Origin: an uncultured Beijerinckiaceae bacterium
GTDB taxonomy: Bacteria; Pseudomonadota; Alphaproteobacteria; Rhizobiales; Beijerinckiaceae
Reading direction: 5' to 3'
Length of the DNA stretch: 13,230 nucleotides
Assembly (NCBI GenBank): GCA_937863205.1
Contig: CALMGA010000156.1
Span: 1-13,230 of the forward strand
This document shows positions 1 through 7,286 of this stretch, in pieces. Position numbers and translations under genes: made by a program. Within the stretch, counting starts at the first letter, position 1; the number at the start of each line of letters is the position of its first letter. Below the pieces are notes generated by a model. It had not been told where the DNA came from, searched no databases, and worked only from the letters and a program-made list of their open reading frames with translations.

Positions 1-257
1 CCGTGTCGAAGATGGTGCGCGTCGCCGACCTCACCCGCAACGCCTTCATGGCCGGGGACCTCAGCACGGTGATGAGTCCGCGCACGGTGATCACCTGGGC
101 CGAGAACGCCGAGATCTTCGGCGACATCGGCTTCGCCTTCCGCTTGACCTTTCTCAACAAGTGCGACGAGCTGGAACGGACGCTGGTGGCCGAGTTCTAC
201 CAGCGCTGCTTCGGCCAAGAGCTGCCGGAAAGCGCCGTCAACGTCGTGATGAGCTGA
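1..257 (+). CDS. cobS: Cobaltochelatase ATPase subunit CobS, C-terminal part (5' end outside window)
   Basis: The reading frame is open from the window edge (first full codon at base 3) to TGA at 255-257, giving about 84 residues. The segment with [16 protein letters not shown], then [26 protein letters not shown], matches the conserved C-terminal lid region of CobS, the AAA+ ATPase of the CobN-CobS-CobT complex. That complex inserts Co2+ into hydrogenobyrinate a,c-diamide in the aerobic cobalamin pathway, in the cytoplasm. The Walker A and B motifs lie upstream and cannot be checked here. The GTG at base 3 is an internal codon and not a start. The TGA overlaps the ATG of cobT by one base, as expected for translationally coupled partners of one complex. 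The identification combines recognisable sequence with the CobT neighbour. Confidence 0.93.
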   Translation, partial: VSKMVRVADLTRNAFMAGDLSTVMSPRTVITWAENAEIFGDIGFAFRLTFLNKCDELERTLVAEFYQRCFGQELPESAVNVVMS

Positions 258-2191
258 TGGCGCCGCCGGCCGACGTCCGCCCAGGCGCCAATGCGCGACC
301 GGCGTCCAAGGCCGACGCGCCGCAGGATGGCTTCAAGCGGGCGGTGGCCGGTTGCATGCGGGCGATGGCCGGCACGGCCGACCTTGAAGTCACCTATGCG
401 CCCGAACGCCCCAGCCTGATCCGCACGGGCGAGGGGGCGAAAGCGCGCCTGCCTGAGCCCAGCCGCAAGCTCGATCCGCGCGATACCGCGATCGTGCGCG
501 GGCATGCCGACGCGATGGCGTTGCGCATGGCTTGCCACAGCGTGGACATCCATCGCCGCCTGCTGCCGCAGTCGCAGGCGGCGCGCGCCTGCTTCGATGC
601 GGTGGAACAGGCGCGAGTCGAGGCGATCGGGGCGCGACGCATGCCCGGCGTCGCCAACAACCTCGCCGCCATGCTGGACGACCGGCTGATCCGCGCCCGC
701 CTGTCCGAGGTGACGCAGCGCGCCGACGCGCCGCTCGAAGAGGCGCTGTCGCTGCTGGTGCGCGAGCGTTTGACCGGCGCCAAACCGCCCAAGGGCGGCG
801 AAGCGGTCGTCAATGCCTGGCGATCCTGGATCGAGGAGCGCATCGGCCGCGATCTCGACAGGCTCACTTCGAAGATCGACGACCAGCGCGCTTTTGCTCA
901 GTCCGTACAGAGGCTTCTGGCCGCCCTCGAGATGGGGGAAGAGTCGGCTTCCGAGAACGATGCCGAGGACGACGACAAGCCCGACGAAGCCGACAGCGAT
1001 GCCGACCAGGACGAAGAGCGCCAAGGCGACGCCGACCGGTCCGACGACGGCCGGCAGAGCCAGAAGGCGGAAGCGTCCACCGAGGAGATGGACGAGGCCG
1101 CGATGGACTCTTCCGAGGCTCCGACCGGCGACACGGACGAGGAAGCGGACACGTCCGACGCCGAACAAGCCTCCGACGCCCGCCGCGCCCCGGCCGGACG
1201 CCCGATCGAAGCGCGCGGGCCGGATTACAAGGTGTTCAACCGGACGACCGACGAGACGATCGCCGCCGAGAACCTTTGCGATCCCGACGAGTTGGCGCGG
1301 TTGCGCGCCTATCTCGACAAGCAGTTGCAGAACCTGTCCTCGGTGGTGGCGCGGCTCGCCAATCGCTTGCAGCGCCGCTTGATGGCGCAGCAGAACCGAT
1401 CGTGGGAGTTCGACCTCGAGGAAGGACTGCTCGACCCGACCCGCCTGCCGCGCATCATCATCGATCCGCAGCAGCCGCTCTCGTTCAAACGGGAAAAGGA
1501 CACCGACTTCCGCGACACGGTGGTGACGCTGCTGCTCGATAACTCCGGCTCGATGCGTGGGCGTCCGATCACGGTGGCGGCGACCTGCGCCGACATACTG
1601 GCGCGCACGCTGGAACGCTGCGGCGTGAAGGTCGAGATCCTGGGCTTCACCACGCGGGCCTGGAAAGGCGGCCAAGCCCGCGAAAGCTGGCTGCAGGCCG
1701 GCAAGCCCGCCACGCCCGGCCGGCTCAACGATCTGCGCCACATCATCTACAAATCGGCGGATGCGCCATGGCGCCGCGCCCGAAAGAACCTCGGGCTGAT
1801 GATGCGCGAGGGGCTGCTGAAGGAGAACATCGACGGCGAGGCGCTGGATTGGGCTCACAAGCGCCTGCTCGCCCGCCCGGAGCAACGCCGCATCCTGATG
1901 ATGATCTCCGACGGCGCGCCGGTCGACGACTCCACACTGTCGGTCAATTCCGGCAACTACCTGGAGCGGCATCTGCGATACGTCATCGAGGAGATCGAAA
2001 CGCGCTCTCCGGTGGAACTGATCGCCATCGGCATCGGTCACGACGTGACGCGGTATTATCGCCGCGCCGTGACGATCGTGGATGCGGAAGAGCTTGGCGG
2101 CGCGATGACCGAGAAACTCGCCGAGTTGTTCCGGGAAACGGCTGGCGCGTCCGCCGACGGTAAGCGACCTAGCAAACGCGCGCTGCACTGA
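257..2191 (+). CDS. cobT: Cobaltochelatase subunit CobT
   Basis: This 644-residue protein is the VWA-domain partner of CobS in the CobNST cobalt chelatase of aerobic B12 synthesis. The frame is open upstream to 161, but the ATG at 257, one base into the cobS stop, gives the family N-terminus (MAPPAD...). The layout is typical of CobT. There is an N-terminal alpha-helical region to about residue 230. A long low-complexity acidic linker follows at about 232-312, rich in D, E and S. A C-terminal von Willebrand A domain carries the metal-binding MIDAS motif DNSGS at 428-432 and the SDGAP motif near 551. The length is normal for CobT (about 600-650). The acidic linker produces long open frames in other phases and on the opposite strand, which are composition artefacts. 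cobN is not in the window. No obvious U-tract terminator follows in the 70 bases before the convergent rpoH2 gene. Confidence 0.96.
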   Translation: MAPPADVRPGANARPASKADAPQDGFKRAVAGCMRAMAGTADLEVTYAPERPSLIRTGEGAKARLPEPSRKLDPRDTAIVRGHADAMALRMACHSVDIHRRLLPQSQAARACFDAVEQARVEAIGARRMPGVANNLAAMLDDRLIRARLSEVTQRADAPLEEALSLLVRERLTGAKPPKGGEAVVNAWRSWIEERIGRDLDRLTSKIDDQRAFAQSVQRLLAALEMGEESASENDAEDDDKPDEADSDADQDEERQGDADRSDDGRQSQKAEASTEEMDEAAMDSSEAPTGDTDEEADTSDAEQASDARRAPAGRPIEARGPDYKVFNRTTDETIAAENLCDPDELARLRAYLDKQLQNLSSVVARLANRLQRRLMAQQNRSWEFDLEEGLLDPTRLPRIIIDPQQPLSFKREKDTDFRDTVVTLLLDNSGSMRGRPITVAATCADILARTLERCGVKVEILGFTTRAWKGGQARESWLQAGKPATPGRLNDLRHIIYKSADAPWRRARKNLGLMMREGLLKENIDGEALDWAHKRLLARPEQRRILMMISDGAPVDDSTLSVNSGNYLERHLRYVIEEIETRSPVELIAIGIGHDVTRYYRRAVTIVDAEELGGAMTEKLAELFRETAGASADGKRPSKRALH

Positions 2192-2261
2192 ACGTCGCGC
2201 CGGTCGAGTGAGCTTGGCGTCGATCGATTGGTGTCAGCCGAAGCGCACAGGGGTCCGTCGC

Positions 2262-3134
2262 TCAGCCGGAGAACTCGACCATCGCATGCCTTTCTGTCAG
2301 GGCGAGACGAAGCTTCTCCAAGGCGCGGCTCTCGATCTGACGAACCCGTTCCTTCGAGATGCCGAGCTGCACGCCCAGTTCTTCGAGGGTGATCGCTTCT
2401 TCCTTGAGGCGGCGCTCGCGAAGGATGTTGTATTCGCGCTCGGACAGAAGGGTCAGGGCGTCCTTCAACCAGCCCAGCCGGCGATCCGTATCGATCGAGC
2501 TGCCGACCGTCTCATCGGGCAGCGGCTGCTTATCCACCAGCATCTCGATGCGCTCGGAGGAGCCAGCCATGCTGTCGGCGTCGCCGATCGGCGCGTTGAG
2601 CGAAACGTCGGGACCCGACAGCCGGGTGTCCATCATCTCGACATCAGCGCGGGCGACACCCAGCACCTTGGCGATCTCGCCGAGCAACACGGAGTTGCCG
2701 CGCGGCTCACCGCCGACGCTGAGCTTGGCGCGCAGCCGGCGCAGGTTGAAGAACAACGCCTTCTGCGCCGAGGACGTGCCGCCGCGAACGATCGACCAGT
2801 TGCGCAGGATATAATCCTGGATGGAGGCGCGGATCCACCAGGTCGCGTAGGTCGAGAAGCGGACCTCGCGTTCGGGATCAAAGCGGGCGGCCGCTTCCAG
2901 CAAGCCGACGTGGCCCTCCTGGATCAGGTCGGCGACAGGAAGTCCGTAATGCCGGAAGCGCACGGCGATCGAAATGACGAGACGCATGTGCGCTTCGGCT
3001 AGTTCGTGCAGCGCGTCCTCGTCGCCGTGTTCCTTCCACCTCACGGCAAGATCATGCTCGTTGTCGCGCTCAAGAAAGGGAGCGGCCATCGCCGTCCTGA
3101 CGAGCTGCTGTCCGACGCCGACCAGTTGGCCCAT
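2262..3134 (-). CDS. rpoH2: RNA polymerase heat-shock sigma factor, RpoH2 type
   Basis: A sigma-32 family factor that directs RNA polymerase to heat-shock or stress promoters. Sigma region 1.2 starts at LVRTAMAAPFLERDNEHDLA. Region 2 contains HMRLVISIAVRFRHYGLP and DLIQEGHVGLLEAAARF, followed by FSTYATWWIRASIQDYILRN. The RpoH box QKALFFNLR, at about residues 124-132, is diagnostic of RpoH. A region 4.2 helix-turn-helix lies near 245-270 (LEELGVQLGISKERVRQIE). The sequence resembles the rhizobial RpoH2/RpoHII branch more than the main RpoH1. The frame is open back to 3212. The ATG at 3134 (290 aa) is preferred because the next ATG (3089, with AGGA five bases upstream) would cut into region 1.2, and the upstream ATG would precede the candidate promoter. 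The M48 protease gene lies 115 bases upstream on the same strand. Confidence 0.93.
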   Translation of the reverse strand: MGQLVGVGQQLVRTAMAAPFLERDNEHDLAVRWKEHGDEDALHELAEAHMRLVISIAVRFRHYGLPVADLIQEGHVGLLEAAARFDPEREVRFSTYATWWIRASIQDYILRNWSIVRGGTSSAQKALFFNLRRLRAKLSVGGEPRGNSVLLGEIAKVLGVARADVEMMDTRLSGPDVSLNAPIGDADSMAGSSERIEMLVDKQPLPDETVGSSIDTDRRLGWLKDALTLLSEREYNILRERRLKEEAITLEELGVQLGISKERVRQIESRALEKLRLALTERHAMVEFSG

Positions 3135-3177
3135 GAGATTGACCGTCCCCACCCCGTTGCGACAGCGATGGCACACC

Positions 3178-3216
3178 ACCGATGCGAGGCGTGAACAGCT
3201 TCCCCCGCGCATCGGT
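3178..3216. repeat. Perfect 9-base inverted repeat in the rpoH2 upstream region
   Basis: ACCGATGCG at 3178-3186 is the exact reverse complement of CGCATCGGT at 3208-3216, with 21 bases between them. One arm overlaps the last two bases of the candidate -35 element and the other falls around the expected transcription start, so the pair brackets the candidate promoter. It could be an operator, a terminator-like stem for the upstream M48 transcript, or chance. Confidence 0.5.
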
Positions 3217-3219
3217 TCC
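3194..3219 (-). promoter_or_regulatory. Candidate EcfG/RpoE2-type promoter for rpoH2
   Basis: Read on the minus strand, GGAAC (3219-3215) is followed by 17 bases and then TGTT (3197-3194). The general-stress ECF sigma factor of alphaproteobacteria (EcfG, RpoE2 in Sinorhizobium) recognises GGAAC with a GTT-containing -10 about 16-19 bases on, and rhizobial rpoH2 is known to be under RpoE2 control. Transcription would start near 3188 and give a leader of about 54 bases before the ATG at 3134. The same pattern with the same spacing occurs before the receiver gene at 12295-12320. This is a pattern match only, and EcfG itself is not in the window. Confidence 0.5.
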
Positions 3220-3234
3220 GCTGCGCGGCGGACC
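3214..3234 (-). terminator. Possible hairpin just after the M48 protease gene
   Basis: TCCGC (3217-3221) pairs with GCGGA (3228-3232) around a 6-base loop. GG (3214-3215) and CC (3233-3234) extend it past a one-base bulge. It begins 16 bases beyond the M48 stop in the direction of transcription. There is no U-tract, and the stem shares bases with the 9-base inverted repeat, so its role as a terminator is weakly supported. Confidence 0.25.
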
Positions 3235-3249
3235 GTTCGAGGGATCGCA

Positions 3250-4755
3250 TCATTCGGTGACGAGCTTGTAGCGCTCGCCCGGCTGCAGCGGCGCGGCGCT
3301 TTCGAGACCGTTGAGCAGCTCGAAGGTTTCCAAAGGCTTGTCGGTGGCGACCATCCGGCTCGACAGCGAGCCGGCGCTGTCGCCAGCCTTTGCCGTCACC
3401 ACCGAGATGCGCAGCGGCTTGATCTTGTCGGCTTCGGCCGGCCCGATCCGGCGGAACGAATCGAAGGCGGCGCGGAAGGTCTTCTCGTGGACGAGGTCGA
3501 GGGCATGGGTGGCGAAGATGATGCGGTAGATCGTGTCACCATTGCCGATCGCGGCGATACGGAAATTCCACTCGCCCGAGCGGGCGATGGCGATCACCGC
3601 CGGCAGGCCGTTGATCTCGACCGTTTCGATCGAGCTGTCGAGGAGGCCGTCGATCCAGCCGGACTTCACATAGGCTTCGAGGGCGGTGTTGTCGGGCTTG
3701 GCCACGCTGTCGAGCCGCAGCGCTTCAATACCGCCTTCCTTGACGCCGAGCACGGCCTGGGTGGTGTTCTCCAGCACGAAGCCGTCGGGCGCGGTGAAGG
3801 CGAAGCCGAGCCGGGGCTGGAGGAAGCGGCGGCCGCGGATCGTGCCTTCCATCGGATCGTCGCCGAAGGCCAAACCATCGATGGTTTGGAGGTAGGCGTC
3901 GCGGTCGCGGCTGCCGATGTCGGGAGCGCCGATGCCGCGCGCCACCTTGATGGCGGCAGCGATGCGGTCGGGCGTCGAGGGATGGGTGGCGAGGATGTCG
4001 GGCTTGGCGGCGCTGGCCTGGCCGATCAGCGCCGCCTTGAGCGCGCTGGAGCGCCCGAGCGCGGCCAGGAAGCGGCTGGCGCCATAGGGGTCGTAGCCGG
4101 CCTTGGCGATCGTCTGGATGCCGCGCTGGTCGGCCTGCAGCTCCTGAAGGCGCGAGAAGCCGGCGATGGACAGCTTGCCCAGCGCCTCGATCTGGTCGCC
4201 GCGCTGCTTGTTCTGGACGAGGTGGGCGACCTTGCTGACCACCGCCGCCCGACGCTCCTCTTCCTCGCGGGCGATGGCGTGGCGCTCGGTGATGTGGGCG
4301 ATCTCGTGGGCCATCACCGCCGCAACTTCCGAGCCGTCGTTGGCCAGCGCGAGCAGGCCCCTGGTGACGAAAATGTCGCCCGAGGGGAGCGCGAAGGCGT
4401 TGACGATGGGCGTGTTGAGGATCGTGACCTTGTAGCTGCGTCCGGCCAGTTCATCGGTGGCGGCGAACTTGGCCAGCACGCCGTTGAGGTAGCGCTCGAT
4501 GCCGGCGTTTCTGTAGGCGCCGCCGAACAGCGACACCATGCGCTTGTGCTCGGCCGAGGAGGTCGACTCGGTGATGACCTTGGGCGCGGCCGGCGCCTCG
4601 ATCCGGGGAGCGGTGACGATGCCTTGTTCGCCCAGGGTCGAGCAGCCGGCGAGGAGCATACCGGCGAGAAGACCGGCTCCGCGAACAACGGACCGCCGGG
4701 GCAGCCGTCTGCGGCGCGGGCCGGCGGGGGCGAACGGGCTGGCCTTCACGCTCAC
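3250..4755 (-). CDS. M48-family metalloprotease, predicted lipoprotein
   Basis: A zinc metalloprotease of the BepA/LoiP/HtpX-type M48 family (501 aa), predicted to be lipid-anchored and facing the periplasm. The N-terminus has an arginine-rich region and a hydrophobic stretch, then the lipobox LLAGC with acylated Cys at 38. The zinc site is HEIAH at 150-154, with the third ligand in ELQAD (E204). FALPSGDIFVTRGLL at about 121-135 is the usual strand before the catalytic helix. Family members of this kind degrade or help assemble outer-membrane proteins. The last 60 residues (VVTAKAGDSAGSLSSRM ... LNGL ... LQPGERYKLV) resemble a LysM-like domain in outline. The start is GTG at 4755, overlapping the stop of the nuclease gene upstream as GTGA, so the two are probably translationally coupled. 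The exact substrate cannot be read from sequence. Confidence 0.93.
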   Translation of the reverse strand: MSVKASPFAPAGPRRRRLPRRSVVRGAGLLAGMLLAGCSTLGEQGIVTAPRIEAPAAPKVITESTSSAEHKRMVSLFGGAYRNAGIERYLNGVLAKFAATDELAGRSYKVTILNTPIVNAFALPSGDIFVTRGLLALANDGSEVAAVMAHEIAHITERHAIAREEEERRAAVVSKVAHLVQNKQRGDQIEALGKLSIAGFSRLQELQADQRGIQTIAKAGYDPYGASRFLAALGRSSALKAALIGQASAAKPDILATHPSTPDRIAAAIKVARGIGAPDIGSRDRDAYLQTIDGLAFGDDPMEGTIRGRRFLQPRLGFAFTAPDGFVLENTTQAVLGVKEGGIEALRLDSVAKPDNTALEAYVKSGWIDGLLDSSIETVEINGLPAVIAIARSGEWNFRIAAIGNGDTIYRIIFATHALDLVHEKTFRAAFDSFRRIGPAEADKIKPLRISVVTAKAGDSAGSLSSRMVATDKPLETFELLNGLESAAPLQPGERYKLVTE

Positions 4756-5624
4756 CCCGGACCGGCCGCGTCAGCCGCCGGCAGCACTTCCAGCGCGTCG
4801 GGGCTGCCAACTTCGAGTCGCGGCCCGAAGCGCAGGTCGAGCAGCCCGCGCACCCGCACGGTGTGGCCGATCAGGGAGGAAAGATCCACGCCTTGGTCCT
4901 TGAACGACTTGGCGGCGCGAGGCGGGATCGAAACGGAAAGGAAGTCACGTCCGGTTCGATCGCGCGCCGCGAACCGCAGCTCCGTGCGATAAGGGCCGGC
5001 GGCGACCTCCGTCAAGCGCCCCTGAGCGACAACCGTCGTCCCCGAACGCTCGGCGAAGCTTGAACCGTCATCGGGGGCGAGCACGGCATAGTACGCATCC
5101 TCCCAAAGGCCGAGCCGGGCGGCGCGGGCCGCGACCTCGGCCGCGAGCAGACGGTCGCGGCAGGGGTGGGCGGCCGGCTCGGCGAGGTAACGTCCGAGTC
5201 CGGCGTCGAGTGCCGCCTGGGCGAGGCTCAGCCCGCTCGGCAGGAACGCCAGCGCCGGCAGCCGGCCCCAGCGGTCCGGCTTGCCGTCGACGAGGTTGAA
5301 CGACACCGGCTGTGCCGCGACGAGACGAGCAAGCTGCGCCCGCGCCATCTCCGCCCGGTCGGGCTGGTCGGGCGTCCCCTCGGCGGGATCGAGGCCGACG
5401 AGGCGAAGCAGGCGACCATCGGCGAGCCGCAGCTCAAGGCGGCCCTCGACGACGGCCGCGGTCGTGCTGTCGCCGCCGCGACCCGAGCAGGCCGCAATTT
5501 GGGAGGCGAGGGTTTTATGGGCTTCCTGGGCGACCGACGCCGGACCGTTCGCCGAGCAGGCGAACAGCAGGACGGCCGTCGCGCGCCCAACGGCAGCACC
5601 GGCCGGCGTTCCGCGCTGCCGCAA
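4752..5624 (-). CDS. Exported thermonuclease (SNase-like) domain protein
   Basis: A staphylococcal-nuclease-like protein with a signal peptide. The frame is open to an ATG at 5711, but TTG at 5624 is preferred. It has a strong ribosome binding site AAGGAG seven bases upstream (5637-5632) and puts a normal signal sequence at the N-terminus (RQRG..., hydrophobic core AVLLFAC, cleavage likely after ASVA near residue 32). Using that start (290 aa), RLVGLD at 74-79, E82 and DRWGR at 117-121 align with the SNase active site. The equivalents of Arg35, Asp40, Glu43 and Arg87 are therefore R74, D79, E82 and R121, and catalytic activity is plausible. The region from about residue 190 to the end looks like an extra beta-rich (OB-like) domain. 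LFAC could be read as a poor lipobox. Its stop overlaps the GTG of the M48 protease gene. The natural substrate is unknown. Confidence 0.85.
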   Translation of the reverse strand: MRQRGTPAGAAVGRATAVLLFACSANGPASVAQEAHKTLASQIAACSGRGGDSTTAAVVEGRLELRLADGRLLRLVGLDPAEGTPDQPDRAEMARAQLARLVAAQPVSFNLVDGKPDRWGRLPALAFLPSGLSLAQAALDAGLGRYLAEPAAHPCRDRLLAAEVAARAARLGLWEDAYYAVLAPDDGSSFAERSGTTVVAQGRLTEVAAGPYRTELRFAARDRTGRDFLSVSIPPRAAKSFKDQGVDLSSLIGHTVRVRGLLDLRFGPRLEVGSPDALEVLPAADAAGPG

Positions 5625-5637
5625 GCCCTCGCTCCTT
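5622..5637 (-). promoter_or_regulatory. Ribosome binding site deciding a TTG start
   Basis: On the minus strand AAGGAG is followed by seven bases and TTG. It is one of the best anti-SD matches in the window, and no comparable site precedes the upstream ATG codons at 5711 and 5708. It favours a 290-residue nuclease over a 319-residue one. Confidence 0.65.
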
Positions 5638-5723
5638 CCGGTTGCGAACGAGCGGCAGGGCGCCCGTCGCCGGTCGATCTCGTCCGCTCGCGCGGCGCGG
5701 CACAGCATCAAGCTTTATCCACG

Positions 5724-6149
5724 TCAGGCATCGGGCACCCTGCCCCGCCCTCGCTTGGTTTCGCCGCGCCGCACCTTGCTGTCGACGCGCCGACGCTTGG
5801 CCGCCAGGGTTGGGCGCGTCTTGACCCGGAACTTCGGCCGCTCGGCGGCGGCGGCGATCAGGGCGAGCAGCCGGGCGATCGCGTCCTCGCGATTGCGCTC
5901 CTGGCTGCGGTGGCTCTGGGCGAAGATCACCAGCACCCCTTCGGCGGTCATCCGCCGCCCGGCGAGGCCGGCCAGCCGGCGCTTGGTGAAGGCATCCAGC
6001 GACGGCGAGCCGGCGACGTCGAAGCGCAGGTGGACGGCCGACTCCACCTTGTTCACGTTCTGCCCGCCCGGACCACCGGCGCGGGCAAAGGTGACGGACA
6101 CTTCGCCCTCGTCGATGGCAAGCGTCGGCGTCACGGGAATGAGCGGCAT
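5724..6149 (-). CDS. arfB: Alternative ribosome-rescue factor ArfB (YaeJ), peptidyl-tRNA hydrolase
   Basis: A codon-independent release factor that enters stalled ribosomes lacking a stop codon and hydrolyses the peptidyl-tRNA. At 141 residues it matches the short ArfB family (about 140 aa) and not full-length RF1/RF2, having no codon-recognition domain. The catalytic GGQ lies at residues 28-30 within ARAGGPGGQNVNKVESAV. The C-terminal tail from about residue 105 is strongly basic (KFRVKTRPTLAAKRRR, then RRGETKRGRGR). In known ArfB such a tail lies in the empty mRNA channel and senses the stall. An AAGGA lies ten bases before the ATG. The gene sits 52 bases after zapA and 99 bases before the nuclease TTG on the same strand, so co-transcription is possible but not shown. 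Confidence 0.93.
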   Translation of the reverse strand: MPLIPVTPTLAIDEGEVSVTFARAGGPGGQNVNKVESAVHLRFDVAGSPSLDAFTKRRLAGLAGRRMTAEGVLVIFAQSHRSQERNREDAIARLLALIAAAAERPKFRVKTRPTLAAKRRRVDSKVRRGETKRGRGRVPDA

Positions 6150-6201
6150 CGTCTTTCGTCCTTCAACAAACCCCGGCTTCCGCCAATCCGACCCGCCCCG
6201 T

Positions 6202-6570
6202 TCAACTCTTGCCCGCCTCGTTGAGACGCTGGGCGACGCCCTCTATGCGCTCGGAGGCGGACGCGATCGCGCCGGCCACCTCGGCCGCCAGCGCATCACG
6301 CATCGCCTCGCCCTGCGAGCGGGTCGCCCTGATGTCAGCGAGGTCGGCTTCCAGCTCGGCGATGCGCTGCCTCGCTTCGTGCAGCTCGTCGGCGACGGTG
6401 ATCGCCGTCATCACGACGAGGCGGGTGTCGCCGATCTCGCCGAAACCCTTGCGCAGGCCCGCGAGCGTCTGCTCGACGTGGCGGGCGAGAGCCTGCAGGT
6501 GCGCCTCCTCGCCCTCCCCGCAGGCCATGCGGTAGCTGCGCCCGGCGATCACCACCGCCACCGTTGTCAT
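6202..6570 (-). CDS. zapA: Cell division protein ZapA
   Basis: A small cytoplasmic FtsZ-binding protein (122 aa) that bundles FtsZ protofilaments at the division site. The N-terminal half has the ZapA fold start (VVIAGRSYRMACGEGEEAHLQALA) and the conserved helix DTRLVVMTAITVADELHEA near residues 48-66. A C-terminal coiled coil follows from about 65 to 115, with heptad-like ARQRIAELEADL and SERIEGVAQRL. The ATG at 6570 overlaps the stop of the upstream DUF4164 gene by four bases (ATGA), a pair commonly seen in Hyphomicrobiales. In many alphaproteobacteria the 6S RNA gene follows zapA. Here only 52 bases separate it from arfB, so no 6S gene fits at this position. Confidence 0.92.
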   Translation of the reverse strand: MTTVAVVIAGRSYRMACGEGEEAHLQALARHVEQTLAGLRKGFGEIGDTRLVVMTAITVADELHEARQRIAELEADLADIRATRSQGEAMRDALAAEVAGAIASASERIEGVAQRLNEAGKS

Positions 6571-6926
6571 GACGGGCGGCCACCGTCGAGGCCGCTTCCG
6601 TCGGCGGCCAGGATTTGACGCAACGCGACGCCGGCCGTGCGCAGGCGCGTCGCCACCTCACCGGCGGCTTGCTCCAGGATTTGCGCGCGGGTCAGCGCGG
6701 CATCGAGGTCGTCGGCGAGGCGGCCGCGATCATCCTCCATCGCCGCCAGCGCCTCCTCGACGTCGCGCCGCTCGGCCCCGGCGCGATCAAGCCGAGCGGT
6801 TGCCGCTTCCAGCAGGTCGAGCGCTCCCGACAGACGCTTCAGCGCGGCGTCTAGATCGGCGTGGCGCGGGATGAAACGGCTGGGGGACAACGGGCGTCGG
6901 TGGCAGGAGGAAAGGGCGAAGGGCAT
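6567..6926 (-). CDS. DUF4164-type coiled-coil protein upstream of zapA
   Basis: A small predicted coiled-coil protein of unknown function. The region from LDAALKRLSGALDLLEAA to ATRLRTAGVALRQIL is rich in Ala, Leu, Glu and Arg with regular heptad spacing, and resembles the DUF4164 proteins encoded just before zapA in rhizobia. The start is uncertain. The frame is open to 7061, but the first 45 codons look non-coding in character. ATG at 6926 (119 aa) is given as the more likely start, although its ribosome binding site is poor. A TTG a little further in would begin close to the conserved part. The four-base overlap with zapA suggests coupled expression and a role linked to division, which is inference from position. 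Confidence 0.75.
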   Translation of the reverse strand: MPFALSSCHRRPLSPSRFIPRHADLDAALKRLSGALDLLEAATARLDRAGAERRDVEEALAAMEDDRGRLADDLDAALTRAQILEQAAGEVATRLRTAGVALRQILAADGSGLDGGRPS

Positions 6927-7286
6927 TTGCGTCGAGCCGGCCTGAAGCGTCAACGCGCAGACCGGCCCCAAGGGCAAGCCGATGCGAGAAGCCGGACGCT
7001 TCTCCCCGGAACCGTCTCCGATGCACTCCGCGCCGTCCGCATGGGCGCTGCGGCCATACAAATGACAGCTCCGGGCCCGCGTTGACAGAGGAGGTCGACC
7101 TGCTAGTTAGATCGCCTCACTTTGCGCTTCGACTGACCGGGATCACGACCCGGAGGCATGATCCGTCGGATATTTCGTTGTGCAATCCCCATATCGGGTG
7201 GAGACCGAGGGCCGCCGAGGCGCGCATCGTGCAAGCGGCATGCAAGGCAGCATACTAGGCGCCAGCCGGCGCAGGAGATATCGGAA
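6927..7286. promoter_or_regulatory. Divergent intergenic region between the DUF4164-zapA genes and gap-pgk
   Basis: There are 360 bases without a convincing gene. Visible elements include a perfect -35 hexamer TTGACA at 7082-7087 reading towards gap, with only a weak -10 (TAGTTA at 7104-7109, or TTAGAT at 7107-7112). A 10-base palindrome AGGTCGACCT lies between them at 7092-7101. A dyad ATCCG-T-CGGAT sits at 7161-7171, and a short stem GCGCC/GGCGC at 7259-7272 abuts the gap ribosome binding site. Transcription from this promoter would give a gap leader of about 170 bases. Many rhizobial relatives have the transketolase gene at this position, and nothing like it is seen here. Confidence 0.5.
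7082..7109 (+). promoter_or_regulatory. Candidate gap promoter with internal palindrome
   Basis: TTGACA at 7082-7087 is a perfect -35. The best-spaced -10 is TAGTTA at 7104-7109 (16 bases), which is weak. The palindrome AGGTCGACCT at 7092-7101 occupies the spacer, where a bound regulator would block or alter polymerase. A weak -10 with a good -35 and a dyad in the spacer would suit an activator or repressor site, but this is inferred from layout only. Confidence 0.4.

Noticed and set aside
197..2188. 663-codon open frame opposite cobT
   Set aside because: It mirrors the GC-rich cobT frame across its whole length. The translation is Arg/Gly/Val-rich without recognisable domains, while the plus strand encodes a clear CobT.
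2974..4992. 672-codon open frame opposite rpoH2 and the M48 protease gene
   Set aside because: It is a shadow of three real genes on the other strand, with low-complexity composition and no domain.
6150..6201. 6S RNA gene after zapA
   Set aside because: The gap is only 52 bases, too short for 6S RNA, and arfB follows at once.
7187..7194. CCCCATAT resembling a sigma-32 -10 element before gap
   Set aside because: No CTTGAA-like -35 lies at the right distance.
7158..7286. Possible 43-residue N-terminal extension of gap
   Set aside because: It has no GAPDH similarity and is Arg/Cys-rich. The internal ATG at 7287 has a good ribosome binding site and the standard N-terminus.
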